This document shows, piece after piece, positions 1 to 11,507 of a stretch of DNA of 64,000 nt. Numbering within the stretch: the first letter of the stretch is position 1; each line of letters opens with the position of its first letter. The position numbers were made by a program, and so were the translations under genes. A model generated the notes under the pieces. That model worked only from the letters and a program-made list of their open reading frames with translations. It searched no databases and had not been told where the DNA came from. This stretch comes from Piper betle (taxonomy: Eukaryota; Streptophyta; Magnoliopsida; Piperales; Piperaceae): the NCBI GenBank assembly GCA_033002965.1, contig JAURVB010013945.1:37046-101045 (forward strand). Direction: 5' to 3'.

Positions 1-442
1 CATTTGTATGTCTGCCAACCTTGCAATGGTAGCCTCCATTTCGGTCTAACGAGCTTCTAACGCTACGGCAGCTTCCACTACGATGGCTCCTGCTACGGCA
101 GCTTGCCAAGCCTGGCTCAATGTGATTTCCTGGCGGCAGTGCAACTCTCGATCGGTTAGACACCTTCTCACTATGAACATGAGTAGGGCTAGCTTGTCTG
201 GAAGAAAGAGGAGATGAAGTCCTATTCCGAGTACTTCAATTTCTTACCGTGATTACCCCTATTCATTGATCCAATCCTGAAAATACTGTTATACTACCCA
301 CTGATGAAGAATCTGTAAATCAAAGACAACAAGGACAGAAAGATATACCAGCCAGCTGAACTTGGAGCAATCTTTGCACACACATCAACTATGAAAATAT
401 TTTCCAACTGAATCAACCGAGAGTTTGTTCTGATACAAAAAT
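1..442 (-). mobile_element. Tekay/Del-like gypsy element, leader and gag start (decayed)
   Basis: Read on the minus strand, this follows directly after an LTR ending GGGGTGTTACA and begins with a primer-binding-like site, so it is the 5' internal region of a Ty3/gypsy retrotransposon running off the left edge. A gag-like start (MNRGNHGKK) reads from about 273 leftwards but meets stops within about 15 codons. Near the left edge another frame gives an Ala/Glu-rich helix-like stretch ending MEATIARLADIQM. A close copy lies at 51890-52335. Tekay/Del is inferred from the LTR end and primer site only, because no pol is present. The copy is non-functional. Confidence 0.6.
427..438 (-). other. Primer-binding site, tRNA-Met-like
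   Basis: On the minus strand TTGTATCAGAAC lies four bases beyond the LTR end. It differs at two positions from the usual plant initiator-tRNA-Met site TGGTATCAGAGC. This sets the element's orientation: the LTR at 443-2278 is the 5' LTR and the internal region runs leftwards. Confidence 0.6.
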
Positions 443-1194
443 TGTAACACCCCAAATCCGATTCATGTTAAGAACCGAACTGGAATGTCACCGGCCCCGG
501 TTAGGTCGGCTAACCCAAACCCAACCCTACGGATCTACTCTCGGTGTCTCGAGATGGAAGATGTCTATCCATATGCATGGATGAATGCACAAAAATAAAC
601 CTAACATGCCACTACGTGGATGACATGTCAAAAACATTTAATTCGATCACATCAAAACATTTTCGACATTTGGGTCTCGACCCACTTATTGATTCTATTC
701 ATATTTCGCTTTTATCATTCTACTAGCACACTAATATCTATTTGAAATCATAATATCACTATCCATTTTTACTTACCACAATCTTCATCATAAGTATTTT
801 CATTGTTCATAATTACATAACAACACAATTAAAATAGTGAAAACAAATATTTGATTGGCGCGTATGCGTGTGCAGAAGAGACATCACTGGTCTTCCGTCC
901 TGGCTGGCTCATCCTACTTATGATCATCACCTACATATATTATAAAAACACGTAAGTAATGAGCGTTACTGGTCCAAAAATATAACTAATATCAAACTGA
1001 CTGTGGGAGCAAACTCTCATATGAAAGAAAACATCGTGAAATCTCTGAGGGCATCTGCTGAACTGAACTCATCTTTAACTAAACTGATATGCTGCTGCTG
1101 ATGCCTCTCTTGGCATTTTCTCATTTCACTTTCCAGTCCCTTGGGACTACTGTCATATACTATGCCTTTTTCTTACTTTCATATCCACTCGCGT

Positions 1195-1612
1195 AGCACA
1201 GTTGTCCGTTCCAGCTTACGACTGGCTCATGCCACTTGTGTAGCATAGTTGTCGGCAGCTTCGATTGGGACATGCCACTTGCATAACATGGTTGTCTAGA
1301 TTCCCAACTTAAGACAGGCACATGCTACCTGCATAGCATGGTTATCGGCGGCTTCAAATGGCTGATGCAACTTGCATAGCATGGTTGTTGGGATTCCTGG
1401 CTTACAAGTGGCACATGCTACTTGTGTAGCATGGTTGTCGGCAGCTTCAACTGGCACATGCTGCTTAAGCAGCATGGTTGTCGGCGGCTTCGACTGGCAC
1501 ATGGTACTTGTGAAACATGGTTGTCGGTATTTCCGGCTTACGTCTAGCACATGCCACTTGCGTAGAATGTTTGTTGGCGGCTTTGAATGGCACATGCACG
1601 CTCGTGTCGTAC
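1195..1612. repeat. 93-bp (43+50) minisatellite inside the gypsy LTR
   Basis: Two alternating units recur. The shorter reads roughly GGCGGCTTCGACTGGCACAT then a GCTACTTGCGTAGCATGGTTGTC core; the longer replaces the first part with GGGATTCCTGGCTTACGACT. Together they span about 93 bp, or 31 codons, so translations stay in register. About nine half-units are present. The array is longer at 52870-53440 and nearly lost at 48520-48660. Confidence 0.8.
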
Positions 1613-1635
1613 GGCTATCAAAAAGATACCAAAAC

Positions 1636-1662
1636 TATATATATATATATATATATATATAT
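1636..1662. repeat. (TA)n microsatellite
   Basis: An alternating TA run of about 27 bases. Equivalent positions of the other LTR copies carry TA runs of different length (53479-53508, short near 48680), so this is a length-variable site within the LTR. Confidence 0.9.
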
Positions 1663-2278
1663 GTAGGTCTGGGTAGGGATATATATAATAGGCCCGAAGG
1701 CAACTTGTGGGGGATCTTGTTTTTCGAAATCATACTAAAAGCTTCTCATCCTTGAGGGTTATTAATTCAGAAGATCGTTCAATTAAATGACCCGGGTTAA
1801 GTGGGATCGGATAAAACACCACTCAACTCGTCCTACAATTTGTCAAAATTAAATCACGATAAAGTAGAACAATAAATCTGGGGCGAATCCTAAACGGCCC
1901 TGGTAGAAGCTACGAGCTTGTCTTAGTGCCTAAACGGCGAGCTCCTACTCTGTACCAAATTGTTAGTCATGCGGTGACGGTGACGAGGTTGTGGCTGGCT
2001 TGAGTGAGGATCGTGGGGGAAAAGAGAAGGAAGAAAAAGAAGAAGGAAATTGGGTGAGAAGGACGGTGGTGGCTGAATGATGACAGTGTCATAAGTGTGG
2101 AATATATAGATGCCAGGGGAAGAAAACGAGTGGTCAGTGAAAAAATGATTGGTTAGTGATAAAAACGAATGGCATCTACGATGGTCATCTCGTAATTTAA
2201 ATCTTAATTCGACTAAAAATAATAGTCGAACCTACTGGTTAAAATTATAAAACCCTGATTCAAATCACTGGTTTTACA

Positions 2279-3125
2279 TACTCAGTGGAGTTTTAAACCC
2301 CATTAGGTAACTTTAGTTAGGGTTTGGTGTTGCAAGTTAGAGAAAAGTCTCATACCAATGGCTTCATCAAATGGACTTAACTAGAAGATTTTTTAGATAG
2401 GACTAACGGAGCCCAAATGGGCTCAAATTTTGACCAATGGGTTTTGACACTCTAAGGGATTGGGGTAAAGATTACCAAGTGATAACCCATGGGCAAATAT
2501 GGTAAACAAGGCCCACTAAGGTCGCGTTCAGGTGTTGGGAACAGTGTTCCTTGGCCGCACACTAATTTTACTAAGTGTCGTTTATGGGCTTGGAGACTTC
2601 AAATAGTTCTGGGTAAGTGGGTAGTGCTATACAAGAGCGTGGGCTTGAATCTAGTAAGATTTGAGGTTCAAAATTGAAGTAGTTAAGCCTAATTGGAATC
2701 TAATATTGGATGTATTGTCCTTAGTCGTTTCTTGAGTTGGGTAGACCTATTGGGCTTTGATAACTTCTAAGATAAGGTATATTGACCCAAATGCTCCTAA
2801 ATTATAATATAGTGCTATAGGGAAACAACCTAAATTGTAAAAGAAATTACGTGAAATTTCATCACCATTTGTCTAGGTATTCAAATTTTACATCTAGAGT
2901 CAGATAATTAGGGTTTCACCCTTCATGTACGTCTAAAAATTGGGCAAAGGTGCGGCCGGGTCACCAGGACCTTGCAGGCTACCACATTTTGCCATATTAG
3001 GCACCTCAACTATATCATACAAGGAATATATGATGAAGAGATGAACATAAAAGTTGTATATCCTCTCAAAATGAACACAACAAAGAAAACGACAAGCAAA
3101 AAGGTCTTCTATAACATAACTTGTG
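2279..3125. repeat. Segmental duplicate flank (copies at 49294-50150 and 54028-54320)
   Basis: This follows the LTR and matches 49294-50150 almost base for base by eye, with a shorter match at 54028-54320. Because the LTR insertion point is the same in the first two, they descend from one insertion that was later duplicated, not from independent insertions. Minus-strand frames at 2940-3130 encode a stretch with VPNMAKCGS and GDPAAPLPNF, shared with 4980-5228 and 49960-50200; I do not recognise it. Confidence 0.7.
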
Positions 3126-3189
3126 ACAGTAGACAGTCCAAAGATTAGACCATAATTACTAACCCTAACCCTACTTACCAACATAATCT

Positions 3190-3556
3190 ACTACTGTCGC
3201 CGCCCACCTTCGCCATCCCCCGACCTCCGCCACCCTCCCCCGCCCTCCCCCAGTCCTTCCCCAGCCCTCCGCCGCCCTCCCCCCCCTCCGCCGCCTTCCC
3301 GCCGCCCTCCGCCACCCTCCCCCGCCCTCCCCCACCCTCCCCCGCCCACCCTCGCCCTCCCCCGACCTCCGTGGCCCTCCCCTCACCCACCCCCACCCTT
3401 TGCCGCCCTCCCCCGCCCTCCTCCGACCTCTGCCACCCTCCCCGCCCTCCTCCGACCTCCGCCGCCCCACCCCACCCTCCGCCACCGCCTCGACTCCGTT
3501 GCCACTTGCCTCCGCCTCCGCCGGACCACCGCCCTCTACTTCCACCTGACCGCTAC
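3190..3556. repeat. CCCTCC/CCGCC-rich pyrimidine island
   Basis: About 370 bases of nearly pure C-rich strand built from CCCTCCGCC, CCTCCCCCG and similar imperfect units, with sharp edges into AT-rich DNA. The duplicate near 50150 lacks it, so it was inserted or expanded here. Long open frames on both strands (Pro-rich one way, Gly/Arg-rich the other) follow from the composition and are not evidence for genes. The minus strand is rich in G-runs that could form quadruplexes. Confidence 0.7.
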
Positions 3557-4329
3557 TCTTTGCCACTGTTAGTATAAAATTTCTCCTCTGTTTTGAATCA
3601 ACATGAGTAATACTTGATTATTTTAATGAAGCCATGAGTAATGCTGATTATTTTATATTTTGGAAATACTTATGAGGTTAATAATTATTAAGTTAATGAT
3701 TATTTATAATTGGATATAATGCAAAAAAAATTATACTGACAAAATTTTGTAGCATTTGAATTATAAAAATTTGTGCAATTGTTTGGTGAAGGAAGCTTGC
3801 ATCTTGGAGGGAATAGGTACTAAATGCAAATTGACATATTTTTTTTCGAGATGGATCATACAAATTCTTTACTAAATGTAAGTGAGCAAAGTGGAGGTGG
3901 AAAAGATTAAAAAAATCGATTGCTAAAGAAAGAGAATCTATTGACGAAGATAATATTCCAACATCTTGATGTCTATAATCACCGCTAGTGCCTTCTCCAC
4001 CTTTGGGTCATTTTATTAGCTGGTTTGGAATTACTATGTTTGTGTGATTTTACTAGCTGATTTGGAATTACTATGTTCGTGTGACTTTATTTGATGGTTT
4101 CTTCCTTGACAACTTCTTGTTTGACTTATTTAGAAAGTGGTTTTATATGATTAATAATGCAAATATATTGATCTAAATTCCTAAATACATGAGTAGTTTT
4201 TATCCTTTTTTTAGGTATATCAATTTGGTTATTTTAGGCATTAAATATCAATTTTATTGTATATTATGTTTTGTAACTTTCATAAAATATAATATTAGCA
4301 TTACAAATGTTAAAGGCATTATTTTATTA
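3557..4329. other. AT-rich spacer, small tandem duplication
   Basis: No gene seen. The only structure is a tandem pair of about 40 bases at 4010-4090, each unit carrying TTTGGAATTACTATGTT. Confidence 0.5.
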
Positions 4330-4474
4330 ATATAAAATATCGGACATTCGGTCGGACAAAAAATGTCCATGTTTGGTTTGTTTTAATTCAGTTAAATTTG
4401 GTCAGCCAAATTCGGTCGGACATGCTTCGGACGTCGGTCGGACACGGACATTCGGACGTCCATGGCCACCCCTA
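4330..4474. mobile_element. Possible hAT-type terminus
   Basis: The stretch is packed with the subterminal motif TCGGACATTCGGTCGGAC and inverted variants, and ends GGCCACCCCTA. hAT termini commonly begin TAGGGGTGGC on the opposite strand with repeated short motifs just inside. I could not find the other end or an 8-bp duplication. The element may include the C-rich island to the left. The identity is tentative. Confidence 0.35.
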
Positions 4475-4497
4475 AGTACAAAAAATTGTTATAAATG

Positions 4498-4500
<3 letters not shown>

Positions 4501-4534
<34 letters not shown>
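4501..4534. repeat. (TA)n microsatellite
   Basis: A perfect TA run of 34 bases, followed shortly by a 16-base poly-T tract at 4555-4570. Confidence 0.95.
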
Positions 4535-4536
<2 letters not shown>

Positions 4537-6309
4537 CATTAATAGGGATTCTTGTTTTTTTTTTTTTTCAAAGGTAATTTCCCTATACCACACATACACC
4601 TTACCGCCATGCCCACACACTCACCCAACACACACACCTAAACAAATTAGAGACCTAGGGTTTCAACTAATCGATTAAAATAACTACCTAAATGATTTTT
4701 AAATTGAACCAAAAGTCACAGGTTTCTAGTAGACAATAATTGAGTACATCCATAATTTTTATAGATTTTATTAATCTTTTTAATTAGCTTATAATAGAGC
4801 ACAATCTTTAAGCATGACATGGCATACTGACATCACAATACACATGCCAAAAATTTACGGGATTTGTTCATGTCCTTTAAGTAGTTATATTTGTGTGAAA
4901 AGTTTACATGAATAATTCCACACATAGATAAACAATAATGTAGAAGGTTGACATCATCACCAACCTGCATTAAGGTGTAAATATTGGGCAAATGTGCGGC
5001 CAGGTCACAGAGACCTTGAAAGCTACCACATTTCGCAACGTTTGGCACCATGACTGCATCATACAAGCCATATCCGACACAGTGATGAACAAAGAAGTTG
5101 TAGATCTTGATGTTATTTACACAACAAAGTAAACATAAAGCAAAATTTATTTCTAAAACATGACTTATGAATTGTCTACCAGATCTGTGCAAAATAGTGA
5201 CTACTAATACTTCAAAAATATTGAACAATTTATTTACATATGAAAAAATAATGAAACCACTCCCTATTTACTGTTAACGCAAACTTCTGCAAATTAAAAA
5301 TAATATTAAAATACAAAACATGCAAGAACCTAGGCGGATCTAGCATGAAACACACACAACAAGCAAGGAGGGGAGGAGGGCTTACCTCCAACGAACCAAG
5401 AGTAGGTCTCTTGGGGCTTCCTACCCTAAGACCTACAACCCTTGGCCTAGGCTAGGTTTGGAGAACTTGAAAGGAGCTGGAAGTGGCCATGAAGAGGAGT
5501 GGAGTAACCAATGAGAGGTAGGATGGTCAGAGGAGATGAGGAAATGAGCGAAAAGGAGAAGGAGAGGGGGTGTTAAAGAAAATGGAAAAGTTTGCAACCA
5601 CCAAGGCATGACTTAATGATGTCATAGGTATTGTAAAACATCTAAAGAGATATGAGTATCATACCTAATAAGTTATGGGCTGATCCAAAACCATAAAACT
5701 TAAGATTTTCCTCGTAAAGTAGTCGGGATTACCTCGAGAACAGTGCCACATGTCCCATAGGGGCTAGGATAGTCCGAAGGGGGTTCCAAACACACAGAAG
5801 TAATTTAGGTTCACGAGAAACACAATCCTAAACCTAAGTAGACTTGTTATGTATAAATCAAAAACTAAGAGTCAATATTATGTAGTGTCTAATTGGGCGG
5901 CGCCAAGTACCGGGGGAGAATAAAGTTGTGGCTTGCACAAACCATATCATACATATGCATGAAGTAAAAAAGGTTGGGCAAACAACTTGATCTGGGTTTA
6001 GACCAATCCTAAACTAAAACCATTGGATGAAAAGCCCAGGTTTTACAAAATGGGACTAATCTGATGTCCTTATAAATAAACGGCCCTGCTGAGTCATGGG
6101 TGTAGGAACTGTTTCTGCACCATGTCTTTGTCAACTACCCCTCATATATATATGTGTGTGTGTGTGTGTATACTTATTATCATTCCTCCTAATTGGCCTC
6201 ACTTTCAGACCATGGGGCACTACAATTTGAGGACCAAACAAAGCACATCAAACGTATTTCCTGGATAAGGCTGCCCAAGGGAATGTCAGATTGAGCATTA
6301 TCTATTTGG
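4535..6309. repeat. Duplicated non-coding block (copies at 49960-51640, 58970-59120, 60070-60350)
   Basis: 4680-4840 matches 58970-59120, and 4980-6309 matches 49960-51280, with the last part again at 60070-60350. Recognisable shared pieces include GCAAAGGTGCGGCCGGGTCA-like sequence, a purine-rich GAGGAGATGAG tract near 5535, and ATATGAGTATCATACCTAAT. A TG-repeat lies near 6150-6170. Frames in the block are broken; I do not recognise a protein. Confidence 0.6.
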
Positions 6310-6844
6310 AATAATTATTTTCTTACTCCAACTAAGCTTGAAAAAGAAAGGCTGCCCGTGGCTCAATGGCATGAACGCGAGAGAGTGGTCTCAATTCAGA
6401 CCAATGGATGACCACTGGATGCATTAAATTTTGTGGTTCATACATGTATGCCTACTATTAGCAAGAAAAAAACAGTTAAAAATTGAATTCCAAGTAAATA
6501 TGGGATAAGTATCGAACAAAATACTTAAAAAATTAGATCATTATGATCTATCTCCATATTGAAGGGTAGTTTTTATCTAAAATCAGAATTCATCTCTAAC
6601 ATAGATCTTGGCTAATATTTTAAAAGCAAGAGTACCAAAAATCATTATAAAAGTAATGTAAAAATATATACATATATACAAAAATCTCAACAGAGGAATC
6701 TTGTATATTATTATTTTTCAAAGGTAATTTCCATATACCACACCCCCTAAACCCCACGCCCACACCCTCACCCAAACACACACAACACTGACCTTACACA
6801 CAACCGCTCCCATGAGGCATTGAACCCAACACACCCCCCCTCCT
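6310..6844. repeat. Alpha repeat unit
   Basis: A unit of about 500 bases running from GGAATAATTATTTTCTT through AACTAAGCTTGAAAAAGAAA and GGCTGCCCGTGGCT to CAAAGGTAATTTCCATATAC and GAGGCATTGAACCCAAC. It recurs at 9629-10060, 54340-54880 and, in tandem, three times in 59140-61250. Here its C-rich end is interrupted by the solo LTR at 6845. Confidence 0.75.
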
Positions 6845-9628
6845 TGTAACACCCCAAATCCGGTCCACACTCGTGAACCGAACCGGTATGTTACAGGCCC
6901 CGGTTAGGTCGGCTAACCCGAACCTAACTCATGCGGATCCAATCTCGGCGTCTTAAGATTAAGATATAATTTTCAATGCATGGATGAATACACAAACCCT
7001 AACATGTTACTACATGAATGACATGCAAATCAAAGTGCACACCAAGACAATCCCGATACAAACTAATAAAAATTTGGAAATATAACGGACAGAGTTTCCC
7101 CTAAAAATGCAATTAGGGGCCACCCTATCAAATATACATATGCAAATATATATATAACCATATACCAAAAAAATTTCATTCATACAAAATACAAAATCTA
7201 ACATGCTGTAACTCATTGGCTCTCAACCCACAACACTTTTCCTGCGCATTCCATTCACGTTTCACATTCTGTCATCATGTCTTAACAATTAATCACATCA
7301 CATCATCATGTCTCAAGCATTTAATCACACCATATAATAATATCATAAACACAATATAACCACTCAATTAACTGACATGTGTGCAAGCGACAACAGTGCT
7401 CCTTAGTCCAAACTGGCTCCTCCTCGTAATTATTACCTACATATAGTATAAAAACACGTCAGTAACAAGTGTTACCAGTCCGAAAAATAAAATAACTATA
7501 ACAAGCTGGCTATGAGAGCAAACTCTCATATGAAAGAAAACACCATATACTCCACATGAACACTCTGAAGGGCACTACTGATGAGCTGCTGGGCTGCAGA
7601 CCCGGTAGCATCCCGAACATACTGATCTGCTGCTGCTGATGCCGCTCTTGACATTTTCTTACTTCATTTTTTTCTGGTCTCAAATCCTAAGCCCTTTCCT
7701 TACCTCCATACTTCTCCTGGCCTTGAACACGAAGGCCGAGTACTCTCAGGTAGTCGCCTTTAGTATCCTTTGAACCACAAGTCCGAACATGCGCTGTACT
7801 ATATAGTACCCGTAAACCTCCACGTTCTCCGGGTGTGAGGAACTCAAACGCGGAGTTGTCAGGATCCCTTGGGAATGGAACAATCCACTGGCACTAATCC
7901 AGATCCAGCATTGACTGTCACGGCATCCGCTCATGGTACGTGCAGTCGGTTTCTCCATCTCTCATCTCATTGAAAACTCGATAAAATTATATATATATAG
8001 GCCTGGGAAGGGTTTTTTATAATAGGCCCGAAGGCAACTTGAGGAACACGAAGGCCCGAGTTAAGTAGGATCCAATAAAATGCCACTTAACTCGTCCTGT
8101 AAATAATAAAATAAACATACAATAGAAGAGCGTAAAATAGAGACGAGTCCTAAACGGACCTGGTAGAAGCTCCAAGCGTGTCATCGTGCCTAGGCAACGA
8201 GCTCTTACTCCGTACCTACACATCAAAACTAAATACTAACACCCGCTAACTAAATATGCATCAAACTCAATAAATATCAATCAACAATCAAATAATCATA
8301 AGTTTGAAAATAATTCTAACTAATCTTGTTCATATCAATTTTACTGTGTTTTTACGTTATACTCGATTAGCATGCTCATATTTACTTATCTCAGTAGATT
8401 AGTTATCCTCCATGCACTATCAATCACATCATGTAACTTATCACTTCATCACGTATCCTCGATGCACTATCAATCACATCATAAATCAACCCTAGCATGT
8501 TGTGCTAACAATCATCAAGTTTAAATTATCAATTCGGAGGTAATTATACCTCATGTCATCGGTAAACGGCGACAGCTAGGGTTTTGTCGCGCGTCTTGGA
8601 GCTCAAATTCGACTCTTGGCGACATCCGAAGTCGATCAGGTTCGACTGAATGAGCTCTGCTGACGATCCAGCGAATTCCAGCGAATCCGGTTTTCCAACA
8701 GCTTCTGGCAGTTTTCCGACGACAACAACCGGCAGCGTCTACTGGCTGGATAGGGGTCATATTGGGTACCATTGGAACCGGCTCGGCGAGCCCGTTGCAT
8801 CTACGACATCGACGTGGCCAGTGGAGGCGGCAGCTAGCCGGAAAATGGCAAAACAGATCCTGCGGCGATGGGTGACTCGATCCGATCGGCCTGAGCTGCG
8901 ATGGCCTCCGCTTCGGCCGGGGATGGTCACTGGGTGGTCGAGGGTGTCGAGGCTACAGCTAGATCGCAGCGGCGACGGTCGCCGCGGGCGCGATCGGTGA
9001 CGGAAGTGGCCAAATGGTGGCCAGAACTGGTCGGGGAGGCGCGGCGACGCCATGGCGGGGCTAGTCGGCGATGATCGGCGGCAGGCCAGCGTCGATAGCA
9101 GTGACGACGTCAAGCAGAAAGGGGCGGCGTCGGGGCTGTGGTTTGGGCGAGGAAGAAGAAAAGGTCGGGGCTGTTTGGTGGCAAACTCGTAAATAAGACT
9201 TGACTCGTCTCCGGCTCGAGTCAATAATAATAACTAAGTCGTATTTTATCCTTAAAAAATCAGGAAAAATCCCTTAAAGTCAAACAAACACCACAACATT
9301 ATAATGATTTGCTCTATGACTAACAACCCACCCAAATTGCCTACAACGCGTCCTAACGCGGTAAACGGCCTAAAACTAATTCTACGATCCACTATATATA
9401 AAAATAAAAAAAATGACCGGCATACTCTAATATATTCTGATAACTCATTCTGCTCTGCTGTGTTCGTGACGTTATCATCATATACTTGGGTACGCATGAC
9501 CCTCATAGCTCATACACGCAACCGGCGTCGGCTCGGTACACGTGTCCTGAAACTGACTCGAGTCGAAAATAACGGTCGAATCGACCGGTTCTGAATATAA
9601 AACCCTGACTCGAATCGTGGGTTTTACA
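6845..9628 (-). mobile_element. Gypsy (Tekay/Del-like) solo LTR, 2.8 kb
   Basis: On the minus strand it starts TGTAAAACCCACGATTC and ends GGGGTGTTACA, with no internal region on either side. It interrupts the alpha repeat: copies at 54330-54360 and 59130-59170 read straight from GAACCCAACAC through the C-run into CAATTGGAATAATT, giving empty sites. The flanking five bases (CTCCT and CCCCC) are not identical, so the duplication is decayed or lost in the C-run. The GC-rich middle at about 8560-9200 corresponds to 39700-40320 and 42450-43110. It is best explained as a solo LTR left by LTR-LTR recombination. Confidence 0.75.
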
Positions 9629-10060
9629 CCCCCCCCTTCCAATTGGAATAATTATTTTCTTCCTCCAACTAAGCTTGAAAAGGAAAGGCTGCCCGTGGCT
9701 AAATGGCATGAACGCAAGGGATTGGTCTCAATTCATACCGCTGGATGCATTAAATTTTCTGGTCCATATATATATATATCTACTCTTAGCAAGAAAAACG
9801 ATTAAAAATTGAATTCCAAATAAAAATCGGATATGTATCCAACAAAATACTTTTAAAAAATTAGATCATTATAATCTATCTCCTTATTGAAGGGTAGTTT
9901 TTATCTAAAATCAGAATTCATCTCTAACATAGATCTTTCCGTATACCACACACCCCCTAATGCCCACGCTCACAGTTTCACCCAACACACACAACATTGA
10001 CCTTACACACGACAGCTCCCATGAGGCATTGAACCCCTGCGCCCCACCTCTGAGCGAACC
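9629..10060. repeat. Alpha repeat unit, continued
   Basis: Resumes the alpha repeat after the solo LTR, from the C-run through AACTAAGCTTGAAAAGGAAA and GGCTGCCCGTGGCTAAATGG to the CCCATGAGGCATTGAACCCC motif. The CAAAGGTAATTTCC portion is partly deleted compared with other units. Confidence 0.7.
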
Positions 10061-10842
10061 TATGGATCTTATGCCAGCCCGCTACATTTATTGGCTAGTA
10101 GGTGGAGATCAACAATGGGGCCCTATAGCCACCAATCATTCACGAAGAAAAATCCTAAAACAAAATTTGTAATATAATTATTTGTGTCCAGAGTGTCTTG
10201 AAGGTTTTTCATATGAAAGAAATATTTTGACATGTTTTAAATCTTTTTTCTGTCTAATTAATATCTTTTTTAGATTGTATTTTAAGTCTTTTGTCTTAAA
10301 TAGCTTTAGCTGTTAAATATATTAGAAGATTAGAAAGAATTGTTTGAACATTCTTTCTCCACTAGTATTACGGCGTTGTCACTAGTCATCTGTGTCAAAA
10401 CTTTTGTCATGGTCATCAGAGACAAATATTTATAACTTCATATTAACAAGTGTTGGCGAATGATATCAAAGTATATAAGTAAATGACTTTGAATCGAACA
10501 ACTCACATAAAACACTAAATTGAACTTGTTAAACACAAGTGCTTTGTGCGAGGAATGTGATCAAACACTTAGAATACACAAAATCAATAACTAAAACATA
10601 TATGCAAAGTAAAGAAAATAAGGAAGAAGAATCAAACACAAAGCAAGCAATGAACTTTTCAAGAGGTTAAGTGTTCCTGCTCCTCTTTCTGTTCAATAAA
10701 GTCTTTTGGTTTAGTGAGTCTTTTGACTTCACTGTGTCCAACCATTTGTATACCTTCTACAAGCTCTCGACCAAACCAAAGTAACAACCATCACTTGCTT
10801 CTTACAAGTTCTCTGCCGAGTCCAGGCAAATGACAACATACT
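10061..10842. repeat. Dispersed repeat family R, copy R1 left part
   Basis: Starts at CCTATGGATCTTATGCCAGC and continues through GCCACCAATCATTCACGAAG and AACACAAGTGCTTTGTG to CAACATACTCCAAC. Matching copies are at 21640-22420, 54870-55660, 59715-60070 and 61275-62010, with a partial at 27536-27900. No coding potential seen. It is interrupted by the copia element; R1 continues at 14360. Confidence 0.7.
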
Positions 10843-10847
10843 CCAAC
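10843..10847. other. Target-site duplication, left (CCAAC)
   Basis: CCAAC here and at 14355-14359. The uninterrupted R copies read ACTCCAACGCCTTGG (e.g. 22412-22426), so removing the copia element plus one CCAAC restores the site. Confidence 0.85.
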
Positions 10848-11366
10848 CGCTAATATGTGTAATTGTATTAATGATATGTAGCCCATTGTCACACTCAGAA
10901 TACTAAAGAATTCTCGGAATATTAACAGAGGTGACTGTTAGTTGTTCCATTGAGATTGAAGGGTCTCAAAGCTTCTCTATAAATTGAGTTTCATTTGCCT
11001 CATTCTAATAAAGGTAGACAAGCAGAAGAAAAGACAAGAAAAAGAGGATAAAGAGATATAGTGATAAAAGAAGAGTGAAAATTATTCACCAGTTTATCTT
11101 ATATGGAGTATTGAGAGAGTGTGAAATCTTGTAATCTCAATAGTATAGGGTGTGTGAGTAATCTTCTTGTATATCTCTCTATATATTTGATGACTGTAAT
11201 CTTTGGTTGTTGTTGCCCGTGGTTTTTGACTCTCGATTGAAGGAGGGTTTTCCACGTTAAATCTCTGCTCTTTTGTGGTTTTATTTTATCTTATTTCTCA
11301 AGTCTTATTTTCCCACTACTTTTGTTCGTTGTGGTTCATCTCCAATTTTGGGGATTTTTCTCAACA
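10848..11366 (+). repeat. Copia 5' LTR
   Basis: 519 bases, ending TCTCAACA. Its first four bases read CGCT where the 3' LTR has TGTT, so the terminal TG has been lost by transitions. Compared by eye with the 3' LTR it shows roughly two dozen substitutions and a few indels, the largest being 18-19 bases present near 14183 but absent here. The insertion is therefore fairly recent, though not new. Confidence 0.93.
10978..10983 (+). promoter_or_regulatory. LTR TATA box
   Basis: CTCTATAAATTGAG in the 5' LTR, conserved as TTCTATAAATTGAG in the 3' LTR. The position and sequence suit the retrotransposon's RNA polymerase II promoter. Confidence 0.6.
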
Positions 11367-11368
11367 AT

Positions 11369-11377
11369 TGGCGCCGT
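11369..11377 (+). other. Primer-binding site, tRNA-Asp-like (short)
   Basis: TGGCGCCGT begins two bases after the LTR end and matches the first nine bases of the plant tRNA-Asp site (TGGCGCCGTTGCC...). The bases after it diverge (CTGTGGGAAG). The match is short but in the right position. Confidence 0.5.
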
Positions 11378-11428
11378 CTGTGGGAAGTTTGGATCTCATT
11401 CAATCGGATCTTGATTTGAGTGGGAGTC

Positions 11429-11507
11429 ATGTCGAACAGTTCCAAGACTGGGAAAATTGAGAAATTTGATGGAACAAATTATCAATGGTGGAGGATGCAG
11501 ATTGAGG
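11429..11507 (+). pseudogene. gag: Copia gag N-terminal fragment
   Basis: Starts at ATGTCGAACAG and encodes about 26 residues containing FDGTNYQWWRMQIE, the typical start of copia gag. The sequence then jumps directly into the integrase tail at about 11508, in another frame. The start codon is chosen because the motif follows it at the usual distance. The rest of gag, including the zinc knuckle, is absent. About 2 kb has been deleted, going by the usual element size. Confidence 0.85.

Larger units (their letters stand above)
443..2278 (-). mobile_element. Gypsy (Tekay/Del-like) 5' LTR, short form
   Basis: The LTR is bounded by TGTAAAACC (minus-strand start at 2278) and GGGGTGTTACA (end at 443), the TG...CA pattern with extended inverted termini. 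It is 1.84 kb, against about 2.8 kb for relatives at 6845-9628 and 39049-41894, because it lacks most of their GC-rich middle. Landmarks shared with the other copies are GTAATGAGCGTTACTGGTCC near 957-976 and the GGTCTGGGTAGGG block near 1665. It carries a minisatellite (1195-1612) and a TA microsatellite. The flanks show no 5-bp duplication, as expected when one side is internal element sequence. Confidence 0.7.

Noticed and set aside
1296..1755. 127- and 99-codon frames through the minisatellite (and those at 53109-53507)
   Set aside because: The 93-bp period keeps any frame open; translations are repetitive on both strands and sit inside an LTR.
3163..3176. Telomere-like CTAACCCTAACCCTA
   Set aside because: Only two repeats; too short for an interstitial telomere tract.
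3171..3577. Long open frames on both strands, Gly/Arg-rich and Pro-rich
   Set aside because: Direct consequence of the CCCTCC-type low-complexity composition; no domain and no copy in the duplicate block.
6845..9628. Interpretation as a DNA transposon because of TGTAACACCC/GGGTTTTACA inverted ends
   Set aside because: The related copy at 1-2278 shows a primer site directly after the same end and the nested copy has a 5-bp duplication, which fits an LTR better.
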